Assembly: GCA_963819885.1 (NCBI GenBank)
Contig: CAWFXV010000020.1
Coordinates: 1-64,000, forward strand
Length of the DNA: 64,000 nt
Reading direction: 5' to 3'
From: JACVRX01 sp963819885
GTDB lineage: Bacteria > Actinomycetota > Actinomycetes > Jiangellales > Jiangellaceae
Positions 55,007 through 64,000 of this stretch are shown piece after piece; position 1 is the stretch's first letter, and the number at the start of each line of letters is the position of its first letter. The notes below the pieces were generated by a model. The model was not told where the DNA came from, did no database searches, and saw only the letters and a program-made list of their open reading frames with translations. The translations under genes were made by a program, and so were the position numbers.

Positions 55007-56552
55007 GCGTCACGACCTCCACTGCCTCGGCCAATAGCCGGCGCTCCGGCGCGCGCAGCAGATGCAGCACCGCGAGGAACACGGCTCCGACGACGAGTCC
55101 GACCGATGACAGCAACAGCAAGTCGTCGCCGACCCCGGCGTCGAATACCGGGGAGAGGACCCGGTGCAGCACTGCACCGGCGGCGGTAGCGACGACCGTG
55201 GCGGCGAATGTGCGGCCCACCATCGCCAGCGTTGACCGGTAGTCCACGACGCCATGACGGCGGCCCAGCAGCCAGGTGTTTGCGGCCGCGGCGAACACCA
55301 ACGACAACGACGTCGACGCGGCCAGCCCGGCGATGCCGAACGCCAGCCCCAAGCTCAGATCTCCGGCCACATTGATTGCCATAGCGACGACCGCCACGAC
55401 GACCGGCCGGCGCGAGTCACCCAAGGCGTAAGAGGCCCGCACGACCAGTTCGCGCCAGCCCAGTGCCAGCAGGGCCGGTGCGTACCAGAGCACAGCGGTC
55501 GCAGTCCGTCGGGTGTCGGCCGGACCAAAGCTGCCGTGCTCGAAGACGAGTGCGACCAATGGCCCGGCACAGACCAGCAGGAACCCGCACGCCGGAAAGA
55601 GCACGGTGGCCACCGTGGCCAGTCCGCGCCCGACCAGTCGCCTCATTTCGATCAGGTCTCGGCCGCCGGCGGCCGCGCCGAACGCCGGGTACAACGCCAC
55701 CAGCAAGGACGCGACCAGGAGGGTCTCGCCGAGGCTGATCAGCCGCCAGGCATAACTGAGTGCGGAGATGGTTCCCTCGCCGACCATCGAGCCGACGGCC
55801 CGATCGACCAGCGTGTTGACGTTGCCCAGGGCACTGCCGAGCAGCAACGGAGGGACCAGCGTGGCGATCGCCCGGAAGCCGGGATCCTTCAGGTCAAACG
55901 ACGCCCGCAGCCGCAGCCCCAGGGCCCGAAGCGGCACCAGCTGGCACACCAGCCGCGCCGCGGAGCCCGCCACGAACCCGACCGCAAGGGCCGAAACTCC
56001 CCAGCGCGGGCCGAGCAGAACCGCCGAACCGATCATGACCAGGTTGAAGGGAATTCCCTGCACACCGGCCCAGAAGAACCGCCGATGTGCCTCGGCTGCG
56101 GCAGCAAGCAGGTTGGTTCCAGCGATCAGCACGGTGGAGATGAGCACGACCCGAGTAAGACTCGCCGCCAGCTCGGCCTCCGCTCCCACGAATCCCGGCG
56201 CGAGTACGGTCACGACCGAGCTCGCCGCGAGTGCCATGACCAGCGATCCCAGGCCGAGCACGAGCAATGTCACGGTCAGCACGACCGACAGCGTGTGACC
56301 GGTCCGGTCCGACCCGCCGTCTTTGGCGTTCTGCGCAGCTAGGACCGGCACGGTTGCCTTCGCCATTGCGCCGGCGATCAGTGCCAGCACGAGATTCATC
56401 AGCCCCTGCGCCACCAGATACGCGTCGAGCTCCGCGCCGGCGCCGAAAACCCCGGCGATCACGACGTCGCGCAGAAAGCCGAGAATCGCGGACACCGCGG
56501 TCAGCCCCGTCACCAGCGCTGCCGCCTGAGCGATTCCGGACCGCGCCCTCAC
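54993..56552 (-). CDS. MurJ/MviN-family lipid flippase
   Basis: 519 residues with about fourteen membrane spans. It begins AQAAALVTGLTAVSAILGFL, RDVVIAGVFGAGAELDAYLV, and has VDRAVGSMVGEGTISALSYA and RRFFWAGVQGIPFNLVMI. These are characteristic of MOP-superfamily lipid II or polysaccharide flippases. It is shorter than the large M. tuberculosis MviN and lacks a kinase-like C-terminus. The start GTG 56552 is 16 bases after the response regulator stop. Confidence 0.85.
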   Translation of the reverse strand: MRARSGIAQAAALVTGLTAVSAILGFLRDVVIAGVFGAGAELDAYLVAQGLMNLVLALIAGAMAKATVPVLAAQNAKDGGSDRTGHTLSVVLTVTLLVLGLGSLVMALAASSVVTVLAPGFVGAEAELAASLTRVVLISTVLIAGTNLLAAAAEAHRRFFWAGVQGIPFNLVMIGSAVLLGPRWGVSALAVGFVAGSAARLVCQLVPLRALGLRLRASFDLKDPGFRAIATLVPPLLLGSALGNVNTLVDRAVGSMVGEGTISALSYAWRLISLGETLLVASLLVALYPAFGAAAGGRDLIEMRRLVGRGLATVATVLFPACGFLLVCAGPLVALVFEHGSFGPADTRRTATAVLWYAPALLALGWRELVVRASYALGDSRRPVVVAVVAMAINVAGDLSLGLAFGIAGLAASTSLSLVFAAAANTWLLGRRHGVVDYRSTLAMVGRTFAATVVATAAGAVLHRVLSPVFDAGVGDDLLLLSSVGLVVGAVFLAVLHLLRAPERRLLAEAVEVVTLRRR

Positions 56553-56568
56553 CGCGTTGGCTCCCGGG

Positions 56569-57240
56569 TCATATGGCTCCGGGCTGGATCAGGCCGCTCT
56601 CATACGCGAACACCACCACCTGGACCCGATCGGCCAGCCCCAGCTTGTTGAGCAGGTGGCTCACATGGGTCTTGACGCTGCTTTCGGCCAGGTGCAGCTC
56701 CTGGCCGATCGCGGCGTTGGAGCAACCCCGAGCCACCAGCGCCAGCACCTGCTGCTCGCGGTTGGTCAGGCTTTGGACCAAGGCCGATCCCTCCGCGCCG
56801 GGTGCGGGTAGACGGTGCGCGTATCGGTCCAGCAGCCGCTTCGTGACGGCAGGCGCGAGCAGCGCATTGCCGGCTGCGACGACACGCACAGCGTGGACCA
56901 GTTCGTCGGCCGTTGCGTCCTTCAGCAGAAAGCCGCTGGCACCGGCACGCAAGGCCTCCACCACGTAGTCATCGAGATCGAATGTGGTGATGACGAGCAC
57001 CTTGGCTGGTTCTTCGTCGGCGGTGGTCGTGAGGCGGCGGGTCGCCTCGACGCCGTCGAGATTGGGCATTCGGATGTCCATGACCACAACGTCCGGTCGA
57101 AGCTGTTCGGCCAGCGCGACGGCATGTTCGCCGTCGCCGGCCTCGGCAACGACCTCGATGTCGCCCTCGGCCTCCAAGTACATCCGCACAGCCGCTCGCA
57201 TGAGGGGCTGATCGTCGGCAACCAACACCGAGATCGTCAC
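56569..57240 (-). CDS. NarL/LuxR-type response regulator
   Basis: 223 residues: a receiver domain (VLVADDQPLMRAAVRMYLEA, phosphorylatable Asp55 in VVVMDIRMPNLDG, Lys in GFLLKDATADELVHAV) and a LuxR helix-turn-helix (LTNREQQVLALVARGCSNAA, SSVKTHVSHLLNKLGLADR). GTG 57240 overlaps the kinase stop by 4 bases, so the two form one system. Its target genes are not evident; the MurJ-like gene follows in the same direction. Confidence 0.93.
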   Translation of the reverse strand: MTISVLVADDQPLMRAAVRMYLEAEGDIEVVAEAGDGEHAVALAEQLRPDVVVMDIRMPNLDGVEATRRLTTTADEEPAKVLVITTFDLDDYVVEALRAGASGFLLKDATADELVHAVRVVAAGNALLAPAVTKRLLDRYAHRLPAPGAEGSALVQSLTNREQQVLALVARGCSNAAIGQELHLAESSVKTHVSHLLNKLGLADRVQVVVFAYESGLIQPGAI

Positions 57241-58413
57241 GGCGCGCCGTTCACTGGCAGTTTCGCCTCGACCTGGAAACCGGTGCCGGCTTGCGGTCCC
57301 ACGCTCAGCTCGCCGCCGAGGATCGCGGCTCGTTGTCTCATGCCGACCAGACCCTGGCCCGGCGTGGGGGCCGAGGCGCTGCCGCACCCGTCGTCGCGGA
57401 TGCGGAGTTCGAGGACGTCTGGGCGATACGTCAGCTCCACCGAGGCCCGCGCTGAGCCCGCATGCTTGAGCGTGTTGGTCAGGGCCTCCTGCACGATGCG
57501 GTAGGCACTGAGCTCGACACCCGCCGGCAGCGTCCTCGGTTGTCCAGAGACCGTGAACTCGACGGGCAGCCCTGCCTGCTCGATCTGGTCGATGAGGTTC
57601 GGCAGCTCCGCCAGTCCCGGCTGCGGCGCTTTCGACCTGTCGTCTGTCCAGAGCACGCCAAGGAGCCGACGCATCTCGGTCAGCGCCTCCCGACCCAGGC
57701 GCTCGATGGAGAGCAGGACAGGGCGCGCCCGCTCCGGCTCGGTGTCGAAGACTCTGGATGCCGCGCTCGCTTGCGCAATCATGACGACGACACGATGCGC
57801 CACGATGTCATGCAACTCGCGGGCGATGCGGGTCTGCTCCTGTCGCAATGCCGCCTGGGTCCGCTCCGCTTGCTCCCGGCTCAGTTGCGCCGCCTGATCG
57901 TCCAGCAGGGACGCCCGCGCACGGCTGAGCCGGATTCCGTAGCCCAGCAACCAGGCGGTGCCTACGGAGAGCAGGTAATCGATGAAGTCGTCGTCGAGCG
58001 GGCCTGGGTTGGCGACGAAAACGGCAACCGCACCGAATGCCAATACCGCCGCTGCCCCGCCTGAAATGGCCGGCCGACTGTTGGCGGCAACGGCATACAG
58101 TGCCATCAGCGGCGCGAACGCCAGTAATGGCGAGCCCGACTCGACCAGTTCGGAAACGATGAGAATGGCACCACTCACCACCAGCACTGGCAATGCCGGT
58201 GGCCGCCGCCAGATAAGCGACGAGAGACCGGCCAGCAGCAATGCGATCGCCGTCGCATTGGCAATATCGCAGTCCGATGGCCCCGGTGGGAATCTCGGGC
58301 CCTTCGAGCGTCCGGTAGATAAGCGTGGTCAATGCCAGCGCGGTCACCAGCGCGACGAGTATGCCGTCGGCGACCAGCGGGTTTCCCCGATGTGCCCGCG
58401 CCGCAATTCCCAC
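57237..58413 (-). CDS. Sensor histidine kinase (HisKA_3 type), one-base frameshift in the N-terminus
   Basis: The catalytic part reads from 58241: membrane spans, then the H-box RELHDIVAHRVVVMIAQASA, and the HATPase core YRIVQEALTNTLKHAG and LRIRDDGCG. The likely true start is GTG 58413 (GIAARAHRGNPLVADGILVA, a membrane span). An extra C near 58287 breaks the frame (EGPEIPTG instead of EIPPGPSDCDIANAT). With it restored, about 390 residues result, with several spans. It is coupled to the response regulator. Confidence 0.88.
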
Positions 58414-58640
58414 GGACCGAGAGTACGGCCCGGGAGGCCGATGACCAGGCAGGTAAGCCGCCGAGTCGGAGCTCAGTTGCCCAGTTCGGCAGCTCGACCA
58501 TCGCCTGGATGTGGATGGTGTCTCCTCCGAAAGTGGGAGTTGCGGACCGCATCGCCCGGGGGATGACACCGGGTTCCTGAGCAGCGGAGACTGGAAACGC
58601 CTCAACCGGGGAGAGGCGGCCGGATACGGGGGTGCCGACG

Positions 58641-61600
58641 ATGCGATGGATCATCGAATCGAGTATGAGATTCCGGCTACTTGTGCTGGCTGTCTCGGCG
58701 GCCGTAGCCGGGTTCGGAGTCACCCAGCTTCGCACCGCGCCGGTCGACATCTATCCCGAATTCACGCCTACCCAGGTAGAGGTTCAGACCGAAGCGCTTG
58801 GCCTCTCGGCCGAGGAAGTAGAACAGTTGATCACTGTTCCGCTCGAGCAGGACTTGTTGGTCGGGGTCCCGTTCTTGACCGAGATCGAGTCAGCCTCCCT
58901 ACCCGGCCTGTCCTCGGTCCTCATGATGTTCGCGCCGGGGACAGATCTGCTCGACGCACGCCAGGTCGTGCAAGAGCGCCTGACCCAGGCCACCGGTGCC
59001 GCCGGGTTGCCGGAAGTGGCCAAACCACCGCAGATGATCCAGCCGGTGTCGTCGAACCGCCGGGTCTCGATGATCACCCTGTCGTCGGAGACGCTGACTC
59101 CGATCGACGTGTCGGTGCTCGCCCGGTGGGTGATCAGCCCGCGGCTGATGGGAGTGCCCGGCGTGGCCAACGTCACGATCTGGGGGTTCAGGGACCGTCA
59201 GCTACAGGTCTTGGTAGATCCGCAGCGGCTGCGGCAGAGCAACACGACCCTCGCGCAGGTCATCGAAACCGCGGGCAATGCGTTGGAAGTCTCGCCACTC
59301 ACCTTCCTCGAGGCCTCGACCCCAGGCACTGGGGGATTCATTGATACGACCAACCAGCGGCTCAACATCTTTCATGAGCAGGCAATCTCCACGGCCGACG
59401 AGCTCGCTCAGGTGCCGCTGGAAGATACCGGCGCCACGACACCGAAGGCGTTGGGCGAGGTAACCACCGTCGTGGAGGACTCCCAACCGCTCATCGGGGA
59501 TGCCATCTGCGCAGGTGAGGAACAGTGCTTGTTCCTCGTCGTCGAGAAGTTCCCGGGCGCCAACACCATCGAGGTCACCGAAGGTGTCGATGCCGCGCTG
59601 GATGCGATGCGGCCGGGGCTTGGTGACATGCGAATCGATTCGTCTCTTTACCGTCCAGCATCGTTCGTCGAGTCGTCGTTCGAGCATCTCGGGTGGGCAG
59701 TGCTCGCTGGTGTGCTGCTCGGGCTGCTCCTGATCGGCGCGATCTTCTGGGATTGGCGCAGACTGCTGATCAGCGTCATCGCGATGGCGGTGTCCGTGGC
59801 TGCGGCAGCGGCCGTCCTGTGGCTGCGCGGCACCACCGTCAACCTCATGGTCGTCGCTGGACTCGTACTCGGCCTGACCGGTGTGATCCATGACGCGGTC
59901 GTCGACCCGCACAACGTTTTCCGCCGCGTCGTCGAGAGTCGACGGCGGGGTGCCCCGCGAACCGTGTCGGCCACGATCGTCGACGCGACGGCCGAGACGC
60001 GCCGAGGAGTTCTCTACGCGGTGCTGATCGTCGTGGCCGCAGCGGCGCCGTTGTTCTTCCTGCGGGGCGAAAGTGGCGCGTTCCTGCCGCCGATCGTGCT
60101 GTCGTATCTGCTCGCCGTCGTGGCGTCCATGCTCGTCGCCCTCACCGTCACTCCGGCTCTGAGCCTGCTGCTGCTCGCCAACGCGCCACTTCATGGCCCG
60201 GGGTCCCGATGGCTTCAGCGGCTACGCCGAAGCTACGACCGGATGGCTCCGAGGCTGGTGGTGCGGACGCGCGCCGCGTTCCTGGCCGCCGCGGCGATCG
60301 CCGCGATCGGTCTGCTTGCGGTGCCGTTCCTGGACGCGTCCATGCGGCCGTCGCTCAGGGAGCGAGACGTTCTTGTCCACGTCGAGGCCGCGCCCGGAAC
60401 GTCGCTTCCTCGAATCACTGAGATCACCGAGCAGGCCGTTGCGGATCTCGGATCGCTGCCCGGCGTGGTCAACGTCGGCGGCCAGGTCGGGCGAGCCGTG
60501 ATGTCGGATCAGATCGTCAATGTCAACTCGGCCGAGATATGGCTCAAGGTGGACGCCGCCGCAGACCATGACCGCGCGCTCGCCGCGATCACGGACACGG
60601 TCGACGGTTATCCCGAGCTGACGACCGACGTGCTCACCTACTCCGAAGAGCGGGTCGCCGATCTCCTGGGCACCTCCGACGACGACGTCGTCGTGCGCAT
60701 CTACGGCGAGAACGCGGATGTGCTGGACGCCAAGGCCGACGAGGTTCGGGCGCTGATCACCGACGTCGATGGCGTGGTCGGAGCGAACGCCGAACGCGCG
60801 CTCGAGGAGCCCACCGTGCAGGTGGAGGTGGACCTGGCGCGAGCGCAGGCAGCCGGAGTCAAACCGGGCGACATCCGGCGCACGGCCGCCACCCTGCTCG
60901 GCGGCATCACGGTGGGCAACCTGTTCGAACAGCAGAAGGTGTTCGACGTCGTCGTGTGGGGCGCACCCGAGATCCGACAGAGCGAGGCAGACATCGAGGA
61001 ACTGCTTGTCGACGCTCCGGGCGGCGGCCATGTCCGTATCGGCGATGTGGCGGAGGTGAGCATCGTGCCGAATCCGACGGTGATTCGGCACGAATCCGTT
61101 TCCAGGTATATCGACGTCAGCGCCGACGTCAGGGGACGTGACGTCGCGACGGTCGCGCGGGACGTCGACGCTGTGCTGGAGCAGGTCGAGTTCCCGTTAG
61201 AGCATCACGCCGAGGTCATGGGCGGATTCGAGGAGCGGCGGGCTGACCAGGCCCGCTTCATCGGAGTCGCGGTCATCGCAGCAATCGCCGTCTTCCTGCT
61301 ACTCCAGGCCGCGTTCCGGAGCTGGCGGCTGGCTGCGCTGTCGTTCTCGACGCTTCCACTCGCCGTCGCCGGCGGCGCGGTGGCGGCACTGCTGACCGGC
61401 GGCACGCTCACGCTCGGATCCATCGCCGGGCTGGTCGCCGTCATCGGGTTTGCGGCCCGAGCCGTGATCCTGCTGATCCGTCGATACCAGAAGCTCGAGC
61501 GTGACGAAGGTATGGCGTTCGGGGCCGAGCTGGTCGTCCGCGGTACGAGGCAGAGCATGGCGCCGACCGTCGTGGCGGCGCTGGCCGCGGCGCTCGTGCT

Positions 61601-62261
61601 GGCGCCGATCGCGATCGCCGGCAACGTGTCTGGTTTGGAGATCGTCCAGCCGATGGCTGTCGTCGTCCTCGGCGGTCTGGTCACGACGATCGTCCTCAAC
61701 CTGTTCGTCGTGCCGGTGCTCTACCTGCGGTACGGCTTCTCCCCCGACCGGGACGACTGGGACGACGAGCTGTTCGCGCCGGCGCCGGAGCCGGAATCGA
61801 GGCCGGCCGAGGCCGGTGCCGGTGTCCTGCAGCGAGTCCGGCCGGCGACCGCCGGGCTGCCGATCCTGACGGCGCTGCTGGTCTGCTCGTGCGGCGGCGC
61901 AGTGGTTGACAGCTACGCCATCGAGCACGAGCCGGCCGTGGTGGAGTCGATCGACGGCAGTGATCAGGTACGCATCATCCTGGAGGAGCAGGCAGCGCGG
62001 CGGCTCGAGATCGACACGACCCCGGTCGAGCAGAACGCGACCGGATTGGCCGTCCCATCGTCGGCGGTCTTCGTCGATCCGAACGGCACATGGTGGGTCT
62101 ACACGAACCCGGAGCCCCTCGTGTTCGTCCGCCACGAGATCGGCATCGAGCGCGAGGAAGCCGGCATCGCGCACTTGTCGACCGGCCCGCAGGCGGGCAC
62201 CGAGGTCGTGACCGTGGGTGTCCCGGAGCTGTACGGCCTCGAGGACACGGCCTCCCACTGA
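58641..62261 (+). CDS. RND-family efflux permease with fused adaptor-like C-terminal domain
   Basis: 1,206 residues from ATG 58641. The RND layout is visible: an N-terminal span, periplasmic loop 1 (VEQLITVPLEQDLLV), spans 2-6, periplasmic loop 2 (EERVADLLGTSDDDVVVRIYG), spans 8-12. The fourth-span motif is GLTGVIHDAVVDPHNVFRR, where AcrB has VDD and ExN: one Asp remains and another is His. After span 12 comes ILTALLVCSCGGAVVDS and about 110 residues resembling the end of an HlyD/CusB membrane-fusion protein (GLAVPSSAVFVDPNGTWWVY, TEVVTVGVPELYG). The second permease follows 10 bases later. Confidence 0.86.
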   Translation: MRWIIESSMRFRLLVLAVSAAVAGFGVTQLRTAPVDIYPEFTPTQVEVQTEALGLSAEEVEQLITVPLEQDLLVGVPFLTEIESASLPGLSSVLMMFAPGTDLLDARQVVQERLTQATGAAGLPEVAKPPQMIQPVSSNRRVSMITLSSETLTPIDVSVLARWVISPRLMGVPGVANVTIWGFRDRQLQVLVDPQRLRQSNTTLAQVIETAGNALEVSPLTFLEASTPGTGGFIDTTNQRLNIFHEQAISTADELAQVPLEDTGATTPKALGEVTTVVEDSQPLIGDAICAGEEQCLFLVVEKFPGANTIEVTEGVDAALDAMRPGLGDMRIDSSLYRPASFVESSFEHLGWAVLAGVLLGLLLIGAIFWDWRRLLISVIAMAVSVAAAAAVLWLRGTTVNLMVVAGLVLGLTGVIHDAVVDPHNVFRRVVESRRRGAPRTVSATIVDATAETRRGVLYAVLIVVAAAAPLFFLRGESGAFLPPIVLSYLLAVVASMLVALTVTPALSLLLLANAPLHGPGSRWLQRLRRSYDRMAPRLVVRTRAAFLAAAAIAAIGLLAVPFLDASMRPSLRERDVLVHVEAAPGTSLPRITEITEQAVADLGSLPGVVNVGGQVGRAVMSDQIVNVNSAEIWLKVDAAADHDRALAAITDTVDGYPELTTDVLTYSEERVADLLGTSDDDVVVRIYGENADVLDAKADEVRALITDVDGVVGANAERALEEPTVQVEVDLARAQAAGVKPGDIRRTAATLLGGITVGNLFEQQKVFDVVVWGAPEIRQSEADIEELLVDAPGGGHVRIGDVAEVSIVPNPTVIRHESVSRYIDVSADVRGRDVATVARDVDAVLEQVEFPLEHHAEVMGGFEERRADQARFIGVAVIAAIAVFLLLQAAFRSWRLAALSFSTLPLAVAGGAVAALLTGGTLTLGSIAGLVAVIGFAARAVILLIRRYQKLERDEGMAFGAELVVRGTRQSMAPTVVAALAAALVLAPIAIAGNVSGLEIVQPMAVVVLGGLVTTIVLNLFVVPVLYLRYGFSPDRDDWDDELFAPAPEPESRPAEAGAGVLQRVRPATAGLPILTALLVCSCGGAVVDSYAIEHEPAVVESIDGSDQVRIILEEQAARRLEIDTTPVEQNATGLAVPSSAVFVDPNGTWWVYTNPEPLVFVRHEIGIEREEAGIAHLSTGPQAGTEVVTVGVPELYGLEDTASH

Positions 62262-62271
62262 GGGCGGGGCC

Positions 62272-64000
62272 ATGCGCTGGATAGTCGGACTCAGCCTGAA
62301 GTTCCGGTTCATCGTGGTCGCGCTGACCGCATTCCTGATGTTCTTCGGCGTGCAACAGCTCGGCGACACTGCGGTCGACGTCTTTCCCGAGTTCGCGCCG
62401 CCCAAGGTCGAGATCCACACCGTGGCCGTCGGGCTGGCTCCCACGGAGGTCGAAGAGCTGATCACCGTCCCGCTGGAGCAGTCGTTCAACGCGATTCCCG
62501 GTGTCTCGACGATCCGGTCCCGATCGGTCGAGCAGTTATCGCAGATCGTGCTGCTCTTCGACCAGGGAACGGACCTGCTCGAGGCACGCCAGTTGGTCGC
62601 GGAGCGGATTGCCACGGTCACGCCCACGCTGCCCACCTGGGCGGCGCCGCCGGTGATGCTCCAGCCGCTGTCTGCCACCAGTCGAGTCATGAAGATCGGG
62701 CTCACCTCGGCCGATCCGCAGCTGGACCTGATGGATCTGTCGATGACGGCGTACTGGAAGATCAGGGCGCGCCTACTGCGCGTTCCCGGAGTCGCCAACG
62801 TGCCGATCTGGGGAGAGCGCCTGGAGATGCTCCAGGTGCAGGCCGATCCGCGCCGGCTCAGCGAGCAGCAGGTCACGCTCGAGCAGGTCATGAACACGAC
62901 GGCGGACGCCCTCGACGCCGGACTGGTCCAGTACTCATCCGGGCATTTCATCGGCCGCGGAGGGTGGATCGAGGATCAAAGCCAGCGGATCGGGATCCGC
63001 CACGTGCAGCCCATCGTGACCCACGAGGATCTGGCCAACCTACCGGTCGCCACCACAGACGGCCGGACGGTTCGGCTCGGCGACGTCGCCGACCTGGTCA
63101 GGGACCATCAACCACTCATCGGCAGTGCGGTGATCAACGAGGGCGACGGGCTCATGCTCATCGTCGAAAAGCTGCCGTGGGCGAACACGCTAGACGTGAC
63201 CAAAGGAATCGAGGCAGCGCTCGACGAACTCCAACCGGCGCTCACCGGGATCGCCGTCGACTCCGCGATCTTCCGACCGGCAACGTTCATCGAGGATGCG
63301 ATCGGCAACCTGAGCAGGACACTCGTCCTCGGCGCGCTGCTGATGATTTTGATGCTCGGCGCATTCCTGTACTCGTGGCGAACCGCCTTGATCAGCGTTG
63401 TCGCCATTCCGGTGTCGCTGCTTGCCGCCGTGCTCGTGCTGAACCTGCGTGGCGTCACGGTCAACACGATGGTTCTCGCCGGGTTCGTGATCGCGTTGGG
63501 CGACATCGTCGACGACGCCATCATCGATATCGAGAACGTCGTGCGCCGCCTGCGGCAGCATCGTCGAGAAGGAGGTCACAGATCCACGGCCAGAGTGATC
63601 CTCGACGCATCCCTCGAGGTGCGCGGCGCCATCGTCTACGCGACGGTCATCGAGATCGTCGCGATCTTGCCGATCTTCGCCCTCGCCGGCCTGTCCGGGT
63701 CGTTCTTCCGGCCGCTCGTGCTCGCCTATGCGCTCGCGCTCCTGGCGTCGATGGTCGTCGCCCTCACGGTCACCCCGGCGCTGAGCCTGATCTTGTTCAG
63801 GAGCGCCAAGTCTCTCGAGCACCGAGAGTCGCCGCTGGTTGCGCCCATGAAGCGCGGATACGAACGCCTGCTCGTGCGGATCATGCCCCGGCCGCGACGC
63901 GCCTACGCCGTCGTCGCCGTGACCACCGTGGCGGGTCTCGCCGTGCTGCCCGTGCTCGGGCAGTCGCTGCTTCCGAACTTCAAAGAGCGCGACTTCCTGA
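62272..64000 (+). CDS. Second RND-family efflux permease (runs off the window)
   Basis: At least 576 residues from ATG 62272. Homologous to the upstream permease: MRWIVGLSLKFRFIVVALTA, VEELITVPLEQSFNAIPG, LSMTAYWKIRARLLRVPGVA. The fourth-span motif GDIVDDAIIDIENVVRRLR keeps the conserved Asp pair and Glu that the upstream copy has changed. The two genes are 10 bases apart and must be co-transcribed. The product probably exports metals or drugs by proton antiport. The 3' part is outside the window. Confidence 0.88.
   Translation, partial: MRWIVGLSLKFRFIVVALTAFLMFFGVQQLGDTAVDVFPEFAPPKVEIHTVAVGLAPTEVEELITVPLEQSFNAIPGVSTIRSRSVEQLSQIVLLFDQGTDLLEARQLVAERIATVTPTLPTWAAPPVMLQPLSATSRVMKIGLTSADPQLDLMDLSMTAYWKIRARLLRVPGVANVPIWGERLEMLQVQADPRRLSEQQVTLEQVMNTTADALDAGLVQYSSGHFIGRGGWIEDQSQRIGIRHVQPIVTHEDLANLPVATTDGRTVRLGDVADLVRDHQPLIGSAVINEGDGLMLIVEKLPWANTLDVTKGIEAALDELQPALTGIAVDSAIFRPATFIEDAIGNLSRTLVLGALLMILMLGAFLYSWRTALISVVAIPVSLLAAVLVLNLRGVTVNTMVLAGFVIALGDIVDDAIIDIENVVRRLRQHRREGGHRSTARVILDASLEVRGAIVYATVIEIVAILPIFALAGLSGSFFRPLVLAYALALLASMVVALTVTPALSLILFRSAKSLEHRESPLVAPMKRGYERLLVRIMPRPRRAYAVVAVTTVAGLAVLPVLGQSLLPNFKERDFL

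Noticed and set aside
55254..56342. A 362-codon plus-strand ORF inside the MurJ-like gene
   Set aside because: Antisense to a convincing membrane protein; the composition (Gln, Arg, Pro, His) is typical of shadow frames in GC-rich DNA.
61299..62951. A 550-codon minus-strand ORF across both RND genes
   Set aside because: No domain, no RBS; both plus-strand frames are well supported.

Overview
The window is GC-rich DNA from an actinobacterium (Actinomycetota). Three things show this: a WhiB-family Fe-S regulator, frequent GTG starts with 4-base stop/start overlaps, and a gene order recognisable from Mycobacterium tuberculosis Rv3669-Rv3683. The matching genes are holin-X, ephE, marP, NUDIX, nth, crp, MBL, ridA, DUF4177, a Get3-like ATPase pair, whiB4 and ponA2, and later a metallophosphoesterase. 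Further along come asd/ask, recR/ybaB/dnaX and the SRP RNA. The genus cannot be named from the sequence alone.

Layout. 1-9.2 kb is an accessory stretch: a GH13 trehalose-synthase-like gene, a GT4 glycosyltransferase, a nitrilase-superfamily hydrolase, a CorA-like transporter, a GPP34 protein, a PRC-barrel protein and small envelope proteins. Most of these reading frames are broken by single-base indels although the encoded peptides still look conserved. 9.4-28 kb is the intact core block: nhaA, the Rv3669-like cluster, a branched-chain 2-oxo acid dehydrogenase operon with its own Lrp regulator, the ATPase pair, whiB4 and ponA2. 28.2-36.8 kb is an insertion relative to the M. tuberculosis order: a phosphodiesterase/5'-nucleotidase fusion with frame breaks, an amylosucrase-type GH13, a MarR regulator with a divergent small gene and a repeated operator, a DinB2-type polymerase, a PPOX protein and tRNA-Pro. 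36.9-48.3 kb returns to core genes: metallophosphoesterase, GatB/YqeY, an AbiEi/DUF559-like gene flanked by two copies of a dyad repeat, asd and ask, an ABC exporter, DUF5063-recR, ybaB, dnaX, SRP RNA and tRNA-Ser. 48.3-64 kb holds DUF5655, a HerA-like ATPase, a LytR_C protein, DUF2255, an alcohol dehydrogenase fragment, a K+/H+ antiporter, a CofE-like protein, a MurJ-family flippase, a NarL-type two-component system and two tandem RND permeases. The first permease carries an adaptor-like C-terminal extension, and the second runs off the window.

How the genes fit together. Much of the core concerns envelope upkeep and stress: MarP periplasmic protease, PonA2 peptidoglycan synthesis, WhiB4 redox sensing, cAMP-type Crp control, the Get3-like ATPases and the MurJ flippase. 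Another part is genome maintenance: Nth, RecR, DnaX, DinB2 and the HerA-like ATPase. Asd/Ask feed the diaminopimelate, threonine and methionine routes. The least explained items are the paired and partly degenerate RND permeases with a fused adaptor, the repeat-flanked AbiEi-like gene, a DinB2 with an aliphatic steric gate, and two dispersed intergenic dyad repeats.
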